Below are positions 24,057-32,234 of a stretch of 36,451 nt of DNA, in pieces (the stretch's first letter is position 1; the number at the start of each line of letters is the position of its first letter). This DNA comes from an uncultured Campylobacterales bacterium (GTDB lineage Bacteria; Campylobacterota; Campylobacteria; Campylobacterales; Arcobacteraceae). The stretch spans positions 1 to 36,451 of the forward strand of contig CANNFB010000020.1 in NCBI GenBank assembly GCA_947503785.1, in the 5' to 3' direction. The notes below the pieces were generated by a model, which saw only the letters and a list, made by a program, of their open reading frames with translations, was not told the origin of the DNA and did no database searches. A program made the position numbers and the translations under genes.

Positions 24057-24272
24057 TTATTTAGAATTTTTATAGTTTACAATCATATTGTAAAGTTCAT
24101 CTTTAAGTTTTAATTTTTCTTTCTTTTTAGTTTCAACAGTAACATCATCAGCGTGTGATTGAACTAGTTTAGTAATTTCATTATCTAAATCATTATGTTG
24201 ATCAAATAATCTATGAAAGTGTGCGTCTTTTTGCTTTAATTCTGTAATTAATTCTCTATCTTCGTGAAACAT
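24057..24272 (-). CDS. YdcH family (DUF465) small coiled-coil protein
   Basis: The 71-residue protein is very charged and helical. The motif DAHFHRLFDQHNDLDNEI (about 16-33), followed by a Lys/Glu-rich second helix with KKEKLKLKDEL, defines the YdcH/DUF465 family. Members form a short helical hairpin, and their function is not established. It lies 64 bp after argJ and ends at a strong terminator, so it closes the rpmB-to-ydcH gene run. Confidence 0.85.
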   Translation of the reverse strand: MFHEDRELITELKQKDAHFHRLFDQHNDLDNEITKLVQSHADDVTVETKKKEKLKLKDELYNMIVNYKNSK

Positions 24273-24336
24273 TTTATATCCTATGTATTTATTTTGTTAT
24301 TTAATTATACTCTTAATATTCTTAAAATAATTTATA

Positions 24337-25518
24337 TTATGTACGATAATCTGCGTTAATTTCTACATACTTATAGCCTAAATCACAGCCATAAGCAGTA
24401 AAACTACTATTCCCTAAACCAATGTCACAAATAACTTTAAATTTATCATTTTTTAATACTTTTGAAGCTTTATCTTCTTGAATTTTATCAAAGCATAGTT
24501 CGCCTTTATTATATACAATAACATCATTATACGAAATAACTAAAGTCTCTTCATCACATGTAATTTTACTAGCACCTATTGTTGATGCAATTCTTCCAAA
24601 ATTAGGATCTTCTCCAAAAAGTGCAGTTTTTACTAGTAGAGAATTTGATAAAGCTTTTGCAGCAATTTCAGCTTCTTCAACTGAAATTGCATTTATTACT
24701 TCAAAAGCTACTGCTTTTTTAGCACCTTCGCCATCTGAAACCATTAACATTGCCATATCATGCATAACAAGTCTTAAAGCTTCAAAAAAAGCTTCTTTTT
24801 CATAAGCATTTGATTTTTTGTTTGCTAATAACATTACAGTATCATTTGTAGAAGTATCGCCATCCACAGAAATTGCATTAAAAGTTGTTTTACTATTTAT
24901 TTTTAATGCTTCTTTCATATCAACCTTAGGAACATTTGCATCTGTACAAATAAAACATAACATTGTTGCAAGATTTGGATTTATCATTCCTGCACCTTTT
25001 GCAACTGCACCTATTTTAAAAGAGCTTCCATCTTCTAGTTTTACTTCATACATACAATCTTTTGCATATGCATCGGTTGTCATAATTGCTTTTGATAAAT
25101 TTTCACCAGATAATGCATTTAAATTAAAAGACTTGGCACCATTTACAATTTTTTCAATTGGTAAAGGATTTCCAATAACTCCAGTTGAACTCATAATAGG
25201 ATTCATTAAATCAAATGGTAGTGAATCAAATATTGTATTTATATCTTCAATACCTTTTTTACCAGTCATTGCATTTGCATTTTTTGAATTAATTAAAATA
25301 AAATTTGTCTTAAAGTTTTCTTCATATTGTAAAAAATGCTTTAAAGGTGCTGCTTGAAATTTATTATCAGTAAATATAGCTTGAACATCACAAGCTTGGG
25401 AAGTATAAATAAAACCTAAATCTTTATCTCCACTTGGCTTTAATCCTGCACTTATACCATCACAGTTAAAACCATCTATTTGATCAATATGACCTTTTAT
25501 AGGTAAAATTGTAAACAT
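24337..25518 (-). CDS. argJ: Bifunctional ornithine acetyltransferase/N-acetylglutamate synthase ArgJ
   Basis: The 393-residue protein is of normal length. The self-cleavage site is in KGAGMINPNLATMLCFI, where Thr185 becomes the catalytic N-terminal nucleophile of the beta chain. Other conserved parts are MTTDAYAKD, SVDGDTSTNDT and the C-terminal GLGNSSFTAYGCDLGYKYV. It recycles the acetyl group from N-acetylornithine to glutamate in arginine synthesis. It starts 3 bp after the K+ channel gene stop, an operon link with no obvious functional logic. Confidence 0.97.
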   Translation of the reverse strand: MFTILPIKGHIDQIDGFNCDGISAGLKPSGDKDLGFIYTSQACDVQAIFTDNKFQAAPLKHFLQYEENFKTNFILINSKNANAMTGKKGIEDINTIFDSLPFDLMNPIMSSTGVIGNPLPIEKIVNGAKSFNLNALSGENLSKAIMTTDAYAKDCMYEVKLEDGSSFKIGAVAKGAGMINPNLATMLCFICTDANVPKVDMKEALKINSKTTFNAISVDGDTSTNDTVMLLANKKSNAYEKEAFFEALRLVMHDMAMLMVSDGEGAKKAVAFEVINAISVEEAEIAAKALSNSLLVKTALFGEDPNFGRIASTIGASKITCDEETLVISYNDVIVYNKGELCFDKIQEDKASKVLKNDKFKVICDIGLGNSSFTAYGCDLGYKYVEINADYRT

Positions 25519-25521
25519 TAT

Positions 25522-26643
25522 TTATATATCCTCTGGTTTAATAGTTAAATTAATAATTCTCTTAGATCTAGCAATACCTTTTTGAGAACCAACAAGTAAT
25601 AGCTTTGATTTTGCAGAAATTACTATTGTTCCTTTTGGCATTTGGATAAATCTTCCTTTTTCTTCTGTAATTCCAATTACAGATACTTTCAATCTATCTC
25701 TTAAGTGTAAATCTTTTATCTCTCTATTCACTACCCATGAGTCTTCATTTACAAAAATTTCTTCCATATCAATAGGAGTATCTCTTTTATATAAGAACTC
25801 ATCAAGAACATTTTCCATATCTGGTCTAATGGCCATTGCTGAAACTCTTTTAGCCATTAAAGAAGGAGTTGCTACAACTTTATCTGCACCCAATTTTTTA
25901 AGTCTAATTTTTTCATTTTGTGTTTCAGCGTTTGCGATAATTAAAAAAGGTTGTCTTCCTAATTCTTTCTCATATAATCTAACAGATGCAATTAAAGTAA
26001 TATTATCTGAAATATTTTTTGATAAAGAAATTGCACCTTTTGCAGAACTCAAATGTGACTTTAAAAAAGCCAACTCTTTGTATGGCTCTTCCTTTACATA
26101 GTAAGGATAGCCATTCTCTTTTGCAATTTGCTCAATGTTTTCACTTGGATCAACAACAACAAAAGGAATATGATTATCCCTAAACTGCTTAGCTAATTGA
26201 GAGGTATATTCATTGTGATAAAAAATCACGAAGTGTCTTCTTAATCTTGCAATTTTATAAAGCATATTTCTTTCCTTATACAGATCAATTAATCGACCTT
26301 TTACAATAGCATCAACAAGAATAGCCATAGATACAGTAAATGTAGCAAATCCAAAAATGATTAAAGTAATTGTGAAAAATCTACCTGCTGATGAAATATC
26401 TCTTACTTCTCCAAAACCTACAGTTGTAAAAGTAATTCCTGTTTGGTAAATAGCATCTAAGATTTCAAAATCATCAATAATAATATAGCCAAGGGTTCCT
26501 ATCATCATGATAACTTGAACTAGTACTAAAGGTAGTCTAAATGGTTTTAATTGTGAGTAGATTACGGGGTTTAAGTCGTATTCAGGCTTGGCTGTACGTA
26601 TTTCCCAGCCAAGAGCTTTTTTGATTCTTCGTAAGATGCTCAT
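25522..26643 (-). CDS. Two-TM potassium channel with RCK (TrkA-N/TrkA-C) domains
   Basis: The 373-residue protein has two transmembrane helices (about 36-58 and 90-112) around a pore loop. The selectivity filter is TTVGFGEV (73-80), with GFG in place of the common GYG. A cytoplasmic RCK domain follows (about 135-255), then a TrkA-C-like domain (about 285-365). The first strand of the RCK Rossmann fold reads HFVIFYHNEYTSQLA and lacks the usual GxGxxG glycines, while the Asp at the end of the second strand (VVVDPSE) is kept. Nucleotide binding may therefore be altered. It sits between rpmB and argJ in one gene run. Confidence 0.9.
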   Translation of the reverse strand: MSILRRIKKALGWEIRTAKPEYDLNPVIYSQLKPFRLPLVLVQVIMMIGTLGYIIIDDFEILDAIYQTGITFTTVGFGEVRDISSAGRFFTITLIIFGFATFTVSMAILVDAIVKGRLIDLYKERNMLYKIARLRRHFVIFYHNEYTSQLAKQFRDNHIPFVVVDPSENIEQIAKENGYPYYVKEEPYKELAFLKSHLSSAKGAISLSKNISDNITLIASVRLYEKELGRQPFLIIANAETQNEKIRLKKLGADKVVATPSLMAKRVSAMAIRPDMENVLDEFLYKRDTPIDMEEIFVNEDSWVVNREIKDLHLRDRLKVSVIGITEEKGRFIQMPKGTIVISAKSKLLLVGSQKGIARSKRIINLTIKPEDI

Positions 26644-26664
26644 GAAAGCACTTTCAAGAGCCTT

Positions 26665-26853
26665 TTATGAGTGTTTTTTAAGAGTTCTTAACTCTTTAGC
26701 ACAAATTCTAATTTTCTGAGTAGTACCATCGTCTAAAGTAACTCTTACAGTTCTTAAGTTTGGTAAAAATCTTTTTTTAGTTCTATTCTTTGCATGACTT
26801 ACGTTGTTTCCAGACATAGGTCCTTTTCCTGATATTGCACATCTTCTTGACAT
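26665..26853 (-). CDS. rpmB: 50S ribosomal protein L28
   Basis: The 62-residue protein has the family start [24 protein letters not shown]'s pattern: a CAISGKGP motif, then [17 protein letters not shown] and a closing basic helix. Its Cys content (Cys5 and Cys52 only) indicates the zinc-free form. It has a good AAGGA site. The K+ channel gene follows after 21 bp and probably shares the transcript. Confidence 0.97.
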   Translation of the reverse strand: MSRRCAISGKGPMSGNNVSHAKNRTKKRFLPNLRTVRVTLDDGTTQKIRICAKELRTLKKHS

Positions 26854-26915
26854 TTTTGTTCCTTCTTATAGTGAAAAATATTTGCGTATTCTACCTAATC
26901 TATCTTAATTCTAAT

Positions 26916-27785
26916 TTAAATATTGTCTATAATAGAATTTAATTTATTTATATTTTTTGATAATTCATATTTCTTTGCTACTTTTCTATTGGCTTTTTGG
27001 ATAAGCTTTAAATCTTCTTCTCTACTAAGTAGAGCATCAACTTTAAAAGCAGTCGAAGGATCACTAGGTTTTAACATTGTCGCAAATACATCAATAAGCT
27101 CACTAGCATGATTTACAGATGTAGTAAATACAGCACATTTAAAATACATAGCTTTTAAAATATTTGTTGCAAAACTTTTATTATAAGTAGGCAAAATAAA
27201 TATATCAGCAGCTAAAAATAGTTCATTTTCATTTTCATAATCTTCTAATAATAAAACTTCCCCACCAAAGTTATATTTTGATATTAAAAACTTAAGACTT
27301 GTTATTTGATTCTTTGTAGATGAAATAATTATTTGTTTATTCATTGAATTTAAAGAAACAATAATATCAAAGAAATCTTTTACACCTGAAGTTTTTAAAT
27401 TTTTTGCAGTGAAGTAAATAATTTTAGGAGTTGAATCAATATCAAACTTTTTGCATAAATCTTCTTTTATCTTTTTTGGCTTTTGATAGTTTAAATTGAC
27501 ACTTGGATATATTACTTCAATTTTTTCATCTAAAATATTTACTTTTTTAAGAATCTCATCTTTTAATCTTTTACAGTTAACAATAACTTTCTTAGCATTT
27601 TTTATATTTGCAATAGAATCACTATCTAAAGATCCTGAATGAAAGTATATGTCAGCGTACTCTTTTTTTGAAAAAGACATCTTTTTAAAGAAAGACTGCT
27701 TTTCTAAAAGCTTTATTCTTTGATTTTTTTCTACTTCTTTGATTAAACTTGTTCTTGTTTTATAGGCTATTGAAATTTTATTCAT
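26916..27785 (-). CDS. GT4-like glycosyltransferase of the LPS locus
   Basis: The 289-residue protein is of GT-B type with a shortened N-terminal domain. The chain has VIVNCKRLKDEI, then KIEVIYPSVNL (the usual hinge before the nucleotide-sugar domain), KIIYFTAKNLKTSGVKDFF and LFLAADIFILPTYNKSFATNILKAMYFKCAVFT. The last segment is the position of the GT4 E-x7-E region, but the first Glu is replaced (Ser/Phe context), so the motif is degenerate. It follows the unrecognised gene by 9 bp and reads away from the heptose genes. It probably adds a sugar to the LPS core. Acceptor and donor are unknown. Confidence 0.75.
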   Translation of the reverse strand: MNKISIAYKTRTSLIKEVEKNQRIKLLEKQSFFKKMSFSKKEYADIYFHSGSLDSDSIANIKNAKKVIVNCKRLKDEILKKVNILDEKIEVIYPSVNLNYQKPKKIKEDLCKKFDIDSTPKIIYFTAKNLKTSGVKDFFDIIVSLNSMNKQIIISSTKNQITSLKFLISKYNFGGEVLLLEDYENENELFLAADIFILPTYNKSFATNILKAMYFKCAVFTTSVNHASELIDVFATMLKPSDPSTAFKVDALLSREEDLKLIQKANRKVAKKYELSKNINKLNSIIDNI

Positions 27786-27794
27786 TAATTCTCT

Positions 27795-28541
27795 TTATTC
27801 GTGAAATGCATATATTGGACTTCGTGTAATTTTAATATTTTTTTCTAATATGTTTCCAAATTTATCATAAACTTTTTTAAAATCTGTCAATTCTATTTCT
27901 CTATTTGTACTTAACCAAATAATATCAAATTTTTTATTGTTTTTTTCACAAGTAATAACGTATAGATCTTTTGAATTAGAAAAGTTTATAAACTTGGAAT
28001 CTTCTAAATATGTATTTAAAGTATCAAATACATTTACTATATTTTTATTTTTAATAGAGTCTTTTGATATAAAAACAGAATCAATTTTTCTTGAAAAATA
28101 AGTAATTAATAAATACTTTAAAAAGTTGTTAATATTTTCATCATTAAACTCTTTACTAACGATCATAAAATTTAATAATAAATTATTATTTGAAACTCGT
28201 GAACTTAACATAGAAACAGAGTGTAAGATGTCTATTTTTTTTGCAAAATCAAAAACACGAAACTCTTTTTTTTCTGGATTTATATTCAAATCAAGGATAT
28301 AATCTATTTTAGTTTTATCATATAATAAAGAATCTTTATCAAAAAAATATTTTATTTTATTTTTAAAATCAAACTCATCTATTTTAATGATTAATATATT
28401 CTCATTTTGAGAATTTTCAAAAGAGTTTTGAAAAAAACTTTTATATTTTTCTTTTTTACCTTTTAATAGATAAGAAAACATAAATATTAAAGGATAGATT
28501 AAAATTGTGTGAATAGAGGATTTTAGTTTGTTTATTGTCAT
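27795..28541 (-). CDS. Unrecognised LPS-locus protein with N-terminal membrane segment
   Basis: With the ATG at 28541 (MTINKLKSS) the protein has 248 residues. The longer frame begins at TTG inside the promoter and is unlikely. A hydrophobic stretch (about 10-25) follows a basic start. The rest is Lys/Asn/Asp-rich. The C-terminus (KVYDKFGNILEKNI, then SPIYAF) resembles the end of the beta-domain seen in some clan GH-A glycoside hydrolases, and the middle (LLITYFSRKIDSVFIS, then a short helix and YLEDSKFI) is compatible with the last strands of a TIM barrel. This is tentative. It may be a decayed or shortened hydrolase-like protein used in LPS assembly. Confidence 0.6.
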   Translation of the reverse strand: MTINKLKSSIHTILIYPLIFMFSYLLKGKKEKYKSFFQNSFENSQNENILIIKIDEFDFKNKIKYFFDKDSLLYDKTKIDYILDLNINPEKKEFRVFDFAKKIDILHSVSMLSSRVSNNNLLLNFMIVSKEFNDENINNFLKYLLITYFSRKIDSVFISKDSIKNKNIVNVFDTLNTYLEDSKFINFSNSKDLYVITCEKNNKKFDIIWLSTNREIELTDFKKVYDKFGNILEKNIKITRSPIYAFHE

Positions 28542-28564
28542 TGTATAAATCTTTAATTTTCTAA

Positions 28565-28595
28565 ATAATATCAAATTATTATATAATATCAAATT
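28565..28595 (-). promoter_or_regulatory. Leftward promoter of the divergent LPS region, within direct repeats
   Basis: On the minus strand a perfect TATAAT lies at 28578-28583, about 40 bp above the ATG at 28541. It is flanked by two exact 13-bp copies of ATAATATCAAATT (plus strand, 28565-28577 and 28583-28595, 18-bp period). No -35 consensus is seen. Confidence 0.5.
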
Positions 28596-28612
28596 TAATT
28601 AAAACACATTCA

Positions 28613-28621
28613 TGCTAAAAT
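28613..28621 (+). promoter_or_regulatory. Extended -10 promoter of the heptose operon
   Basis: TGCTAAAAT is an extended -10 box (TGn plus TAAAAT at 28616-28621). It lies 27 bp above the gmhB start and just ahead of its AAGGA site. Confidence 0.5.
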
Positions 28622-28647
28622 ATCTATAAATATAAGGAAAATAAACA

Positions 28648-29178
28648 TTGATTAATAAAAAAGTGATTTTTTTAGATAGAGATGGAGTTATAAATAAAGA
28701 TACTAATTATGTATATAAAATTAATGATTTTAAATTTATTGATGGTGTATTTAAAGCTTGTTTACATTTTAAAAAATTAGGTTTTGATATTATAGTTGTA
28801 ACAAATCAATCTGGAATTGGAAGAAAGTATTTTGCTGAATCTGATTTTATAGAATTAACAGAATATATGAAAAAAGAGTTTTTAAAAAATAATATTGAAA
28901 TTTTAAATGTTTTTTATTGTCCACATAAACCTGAAGATAAATGCAATTGTAGAAAACCAAAAATTGGAATGATCGAACAAGCCTCGAATTTATATGATAT
29001 AGATTTGAAAAATTCATGGATGATTGGAGATAAAATTTCTGATATTCAACTTGCAATAAATTCAAATATAAAAAATAGCATTCTAATAAATAATTCAGAT
29101 ATAAACCAAAGAGAAAAAAACTTATCAAATTTTGTAGTAAACTCATTAGAAGAAACAATAAATATAATAAAGGAATAA
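28648..29178 (+). CDS. gmhB: D-glycero-beta-D-manno-heptose 1,7-bisphosphate 7-phosphatase
   Basis: The 176-residue HAD phosphatase has the DxD nucleophile motif FLDRDGVINKD (Asp10, Asp12) and VTNQSGIGR. The GmhB zinc motif is Cys91-x-His93-x5-Cys99-x-Cys101. MIGDKISDIQLA forms HAD motif IV. The start codon is TTG, supported by AAGGA seven bases upstream and by the family N-terminus beginning right there. It removes the C7 phosphate in the ADP-heptose pathway. It is the first gene of a four-gene operon and is followed after one base by hldD. Confidence 0.93.
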   Translation: MINKKVIFLDRDGVINKDTNYVYKINDFKFIDGVFKACLHFKKLGFDIIVVTNQSGIGRKYFAESDFIELTEYMKKEFLKNNIEILNVFYCPHKPEDKCNCRKPKIGMIEQASNLYDIDLKNSWMIGDKISDIQLAINSNIKNSILINNSDINQREKNLSNFVVNSLEETINIIKE

Positions 29179-29179
29179 A

Positions 29180-30184
29180 GTGCATTATACAAATATAGAT
29201 TTTAATAAAAAAACAATATTAATCACAGGAGGAGCTGGATTTATTGGCTCAAACCTTGCATTTTATTTTCAAGATAATTTTCCAGAATCAGATATCATAA
29301 TATTTGATTGTTTTAGAAATGAAGAAACTTTTTCAAATAGTAATTTAAAAAGTTTTGGTCACTATAAAAATCTTATTGGTTTTAAAGGCGAGATTATTTG
29401 TGGTAATTTAAATAACCCAATAGATTTAGAGCGTCTTTTAGATTTTGATTTTGATTTTATTTTTCATCAAGCAGCTATATCAGATACTAGAGTATATGAT
29501 CAAGAAATCATCATGAAAACAAATGTAAATACATTTTATGACATACTAGACTTAACAAAAAAAAATAAGGCAACTTTAGTATATGCAAGTTCAGCTGCAA
29601 CTTATGGAAGTATGCCCTCTCCTCAAACTGTAGGAAAGGAAACCCCAGAGAATCCCTATGGTTATAGCAAATATGCCATGGATCAAATAGCAAATAAGTT
29701 TTCAAATGAAAACAAAGATTTAAAAATTATAGGGCTAAAATATTTTAATGTTTACGGACCTAGAGAATTTTATAAAAACTCAACAGCTTCAATGGTTATT
29801 CAGTTAGGACATCAAATACTAAAAGGCAAAACTCCAAGACTATTTGAAGGGAGTGATAAAATTGTTAGAGATTTTATTTACATAGAAGATATTATTCAAG
29901 GAAATATAAAAGCATGTAAAGCAAAACAATCTGGTTTATATAATATAGGTACAGGAAAACCAAGATCTTTTCAAGATATATCTGATATTTTACAAAAAGA
30001 GTTAGGAACAAAGTTAGGAACTGAGTATTTTGATAATCCTTTTGATGGTTATCAAATGCATACACAAGCAGAAATAAGTGACACTATTCAAGATTTAGAT
30101 TATAAACCAAATTATGAATTAGAAGATGGAATCAAAGCTTATATCTGTGAGATTAAAAGAATGTTTAAAGAAGAAGTTAAATAA
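29180..30184 (+). CDS. hldD: ADP-L-glycero-D-manno-heptose 6-epimerase
   Basis: The 334-residue short-chain dehydrogenase/epimerase has ILITGGAGFIGSNLA (13-27) for NADP and the catalytic YGYSK (Tyr160, Lys164). KYFNVYGPREFYK and the RDFIYIEDI segment are typical of HldD. The start codon is GTG, one base after the gmhB stop, with AAAGGA overlapping the end of gmhB. It converts the D,D- to the L,D-heptose nucleotide used by heptosyltransferases for the LPS inner core. Confidence 0.95.
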   Translation: MHYTNIDFNKKTILITGGAGFIGSNLAFYFQDNFPESDIIIFDCFRNEETFSNSNLKSFGHYKNLIGFKGEIICGNLNNPIDLERLLDFDFDFIFHQAAISDTRVYDQEIIMKTNVNTFYDILDLTKKNKATLVYASSAATYGSMPSPQTVGKETPENPYGYSKYAMDQIANKFSNENKDLKIIGLKYFNVYGPREFYKNSTASMVIQLGHQILKGKTPRLFEGSDKIVRDFIYIEDIIQGNIKACKAKQSGLYNIGTGKPRSFQDISDILQKELGTKLGTEYFDNPFDGYQMHTQAEISDTIQDLDYKPNYELEDGIKAYICEIKRMFKEEVK

Positions 30185-31620
30185 TGAATAACCTTAGAAA
30201 TAAAGAAACAAATATCCTCGTAATTGGTGATTTAATGATTGATCATTATTTATGGGGAAGTTGTGACAGAATATCACCAGAGGCTCCTGTTCAAGTACTA
30301 AATGTTAAAAAAGAAACTACTGTTTTAGGTGGTGCTGGAAATGTAATCAATAACTTGCATGCTTTAGGTTCGAATGTTGATGTAATTAGTGTTATAGGTA
30401 ATGATAATAATGCACATGAATTAAAAAATATGTTAGAAAAAGTTACCAGTTCAAGAAATTTAATTATTGAAGAAAATAGAATCACTTCAAAAAAAAGTAG
30501 ACTTATAGCTTCAAATCAACAAATAATAAGATATGACAAAGAAAGTTGTGAAGATATACAAAAAACTAGTGAAGAAAAAATACTTAAAGCTTTAGAAAAA
30601 AACATTTCTAAATATGAAATTATACTGCTTTCTGATTATGGAAAAGGAATATTAACTAAAAGTCTTACCCAAAATATTATTACTCTAGCTAAAAGTAAAA
30701 ATAAAAAAGTAATCATAGATCCAAAGGGAAGTGATTATAGTAAATACAAAGGTGCATATCTTTTAACTCCAAATAAAAAAGAAGCTAGTGAAGCTACTAG
30801 TATTGATATCAAAGATGAAACTTCACTTTTAAAAGCTATTAAAAAATTAAAAGATGATTGTGATTTAGATATGTCTTTGATTACATTAAGTGAAGATGGA
30901 ATTGCAATCTTTGATGATAATATTAGAAAAAAACCAACAGTTACACGAGAAGTTTATGATGTAACAGGTGCTGGTGATACTGTGATTGCCTCTATTGGCT
31001 TTGCATTAGCATGTAAGGTAGATATTGATGATGCAATAGATTTTGCAAACCTTGCAGCTGGTGTTGTTGTAGGAAAACTAGGTTGTGCAACTGCTACATT
31101 AAATGAAATCATTGAATATAACTCAAGCTTACATAAATCAACAAGTTATTCTTATATAAAAACATTATCTGAAATAAAAGAACTTTCAGATAAATTAAAA
31201 CAAAAAGGCAAAAAAGTAGTTTTTACAAATGGCTGTTTTGATATCTTACATGTAGGTCATATTAAGTATCTTGAAACTGCAAAAAGTTTTGGGGATGTAT
31301 TAATATTAGGCTTAAATTCTGATACTTCAGTAAAAAGATTAAAGGGAAAATCAAGACCTATAAATATAGAAGAAGATAGAGCATATACTTTAGCAGCACT
31401 AAAAAGTGTTGATTATGTAGTATTATTTGAAGAAGATACTCCTTATGAACTAATAAAAGCAGTAAGACCGCATACTTTAGTAAAAGGTGGAGATTATGAA
31501 GGTAAAAAGGTAATTGGACAAGATTTAGTTGAAGACTTAAAACTTGTAGAGTTTGTAGCAGGTAGAAGTACAAGCAGAATCATTAAAAGGATTAAAGAAA
31601 ATGAAACAAACAATAAGTAA
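30184..31620 (+). CDS. hldE: Bifunctional heptose-7-phosphate kinase/heptose-1-phosphate adenylyltransferase
   Basis: The 478-residue protein is full length with both domains. The PfkB-type kinase (about 1-320) has [25 protein letters not shown] and the catalytic TGAGDTV (Asp265). The nucleotidyltransferase (about 345-478) has [13 protein letters not shown] (His356, His359). It makes heptose 1,7-bisphosphate and, after GmhB acts, ADP-heptose. Its ATG overlaps the hldD stop by one base, and its end overlaps gmhA by 20 bp, so the cluster is translationally linked. Confidence 0.97.
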   Translation: MNNLRNKETNILVIGDLMIDHYLWGSCDRISPEAPVQVLNVKKETTVLGGAGNVINNLHALGSNVDVISVIGNDNNAHELKNMLEKVTSSRNLIIEENRITSKKSRLIASNQQIIRYDKESCEDIQKTSEEKILKALEKNISKYEIILLSDYGKGILTKSLTQNIITLAKSKNKKVIIDPKGSDYSKYKGAYLLTPNKKEASEATSIDIKDETSLLKAIKKLKDDCDLDMSLITLSEDGIAIFDDNIRKKPTVTREVYDVTGAGDTVIASIGFALACKVDIDDAIDFANLAAGVVVGKLGCATATLNEIIEYNSSLHKSTSYSYIKTLSEIKELSDKLKQKGKKVVFTNGCFDILHVGHIKYLETAKSFGDVLILGLNSDTSVKRLKGKSRPINIEEDRAYTLAALKSVDYVVLFEEDTPYELIKAVRPHTLVKGGDYEGKKVIGQDLVEDLKLVEFVAGRSTSRIIKRIKENETNNK

Positions 31621-32167
31621 AGAGTTCAAATCTCACTTAAAGACTATTAATTCTGTGATAAATACAATGGAAGAAAAAATAGAAGAAGCATCAATCTTGT
31701 CCATAAAAACACTAAAATCTGGAAATAAAATACTTCTATGTGGAAATGGAGGAAGTGCCGCAGATGCACAGCATATTGCTGCAGAGTTAACAGGAAGATA
31801 TAAAAGTGATAGAAGAGGACTTCCTGCTATTGCACTGACAACAGATACTAGTGCTCTAACATCAATAGCAAATGATTATGGATATGAAAGAATATTTGAT
31901 AGACAAATCGAAGCTTTAGCAAATAAAGATGATTTAATAATAGGCATTAGTACAAGTGGAAATAGTCAAAATATTATAAATGCATTAAAATTAGGAAAAG
32001 AGTTAGGATGTAATACTTTAGGGTTTTCAGGAAAAGATGGCGGAGAGATGAACAAAGTATGTGATGTAAACTTAATTGTTCCATCAGATGACACTCCACG
32101 TATCCAAGAAATGCATATTTTATTTGGGCATATTATTTGTCAGATTGTTGATGATGGTTTTTTTTAG
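31601..32167 (+). CDS. gmhA: Sedoheptulose-7-phosphate isomerase
   Basis: The 188-residue SIS-domain protein has [20 protein letters not shown] (about 46-65), [12 protein letters not shown] and [11 protein letters not shown], all typical of GmhA. The conserved C-terminal [15 protein letters not shown] segment holds the metal/active-site residues. It makes D-glycero-D-manno-heptose 7-phosphate, the first step of the pathway. It is the last gene of the operon and ends 36 bp before a bidirectional hairpin terminator. Confidence 0.96.
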   Translation: MKQTISKEFKSHLKTINSVINTMEEKIEEASILSIKTLKSGNKILLCGNGGSAADAQHIAAELTGRYKSDRRGLPAIALTTDTSALTSIANDYGYERIFDRQIEALANKDDLIIGISTSGNSQNIINALKLGKELGCNTLGFSGKDGGEMNKVCDVNLIVPSDDTPRIQEMHILFGHIICQIVDDGFF

Positions 32168-32203
32168 GTTTATATTTCATATTAATAAATTTAATTTCTT
32201 CCT

Positions 32204-32234
32204 AAAAATACTATAAATTTTTTATAGTATTTTT
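32204..32234. terminator. Bidirectional terminator between gmhA and the GT10-like gene
   Basis: A perfect 14-bp inverted repeat (32204-32217 and 32221-32234, arm AAAAATACTATAAA) has T-runs at the 3' side in both directions. It serves the convergent gmhA (plus) and GT10-like (minus) genes. For the minus gene the stem includes the last codons and the stop (32211-32213), an economical arrangement. Confidence 0.7.

Noticed and set aside
24818-25357. Long plus-strand open frame (179 codons)
   Set aside because: It is wholly antisense to argJ, whose motifs and self-cleavage site are intact. It has no ribosome site or family signature.
26643-26660. Hairpin GAAAGTGCTTTC just before the K+ channel start
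   Set aside because: The stem is only five base pairs and no regulatory logic is visible. It is probably chance.
28542-28592. TTG-initiated extension of the unrecognised LPS protein
   Set aside because: It would place the coding region over the TATAAT box and its start at a TTG without a ribosome site. The ATG at 28541 is better placed.
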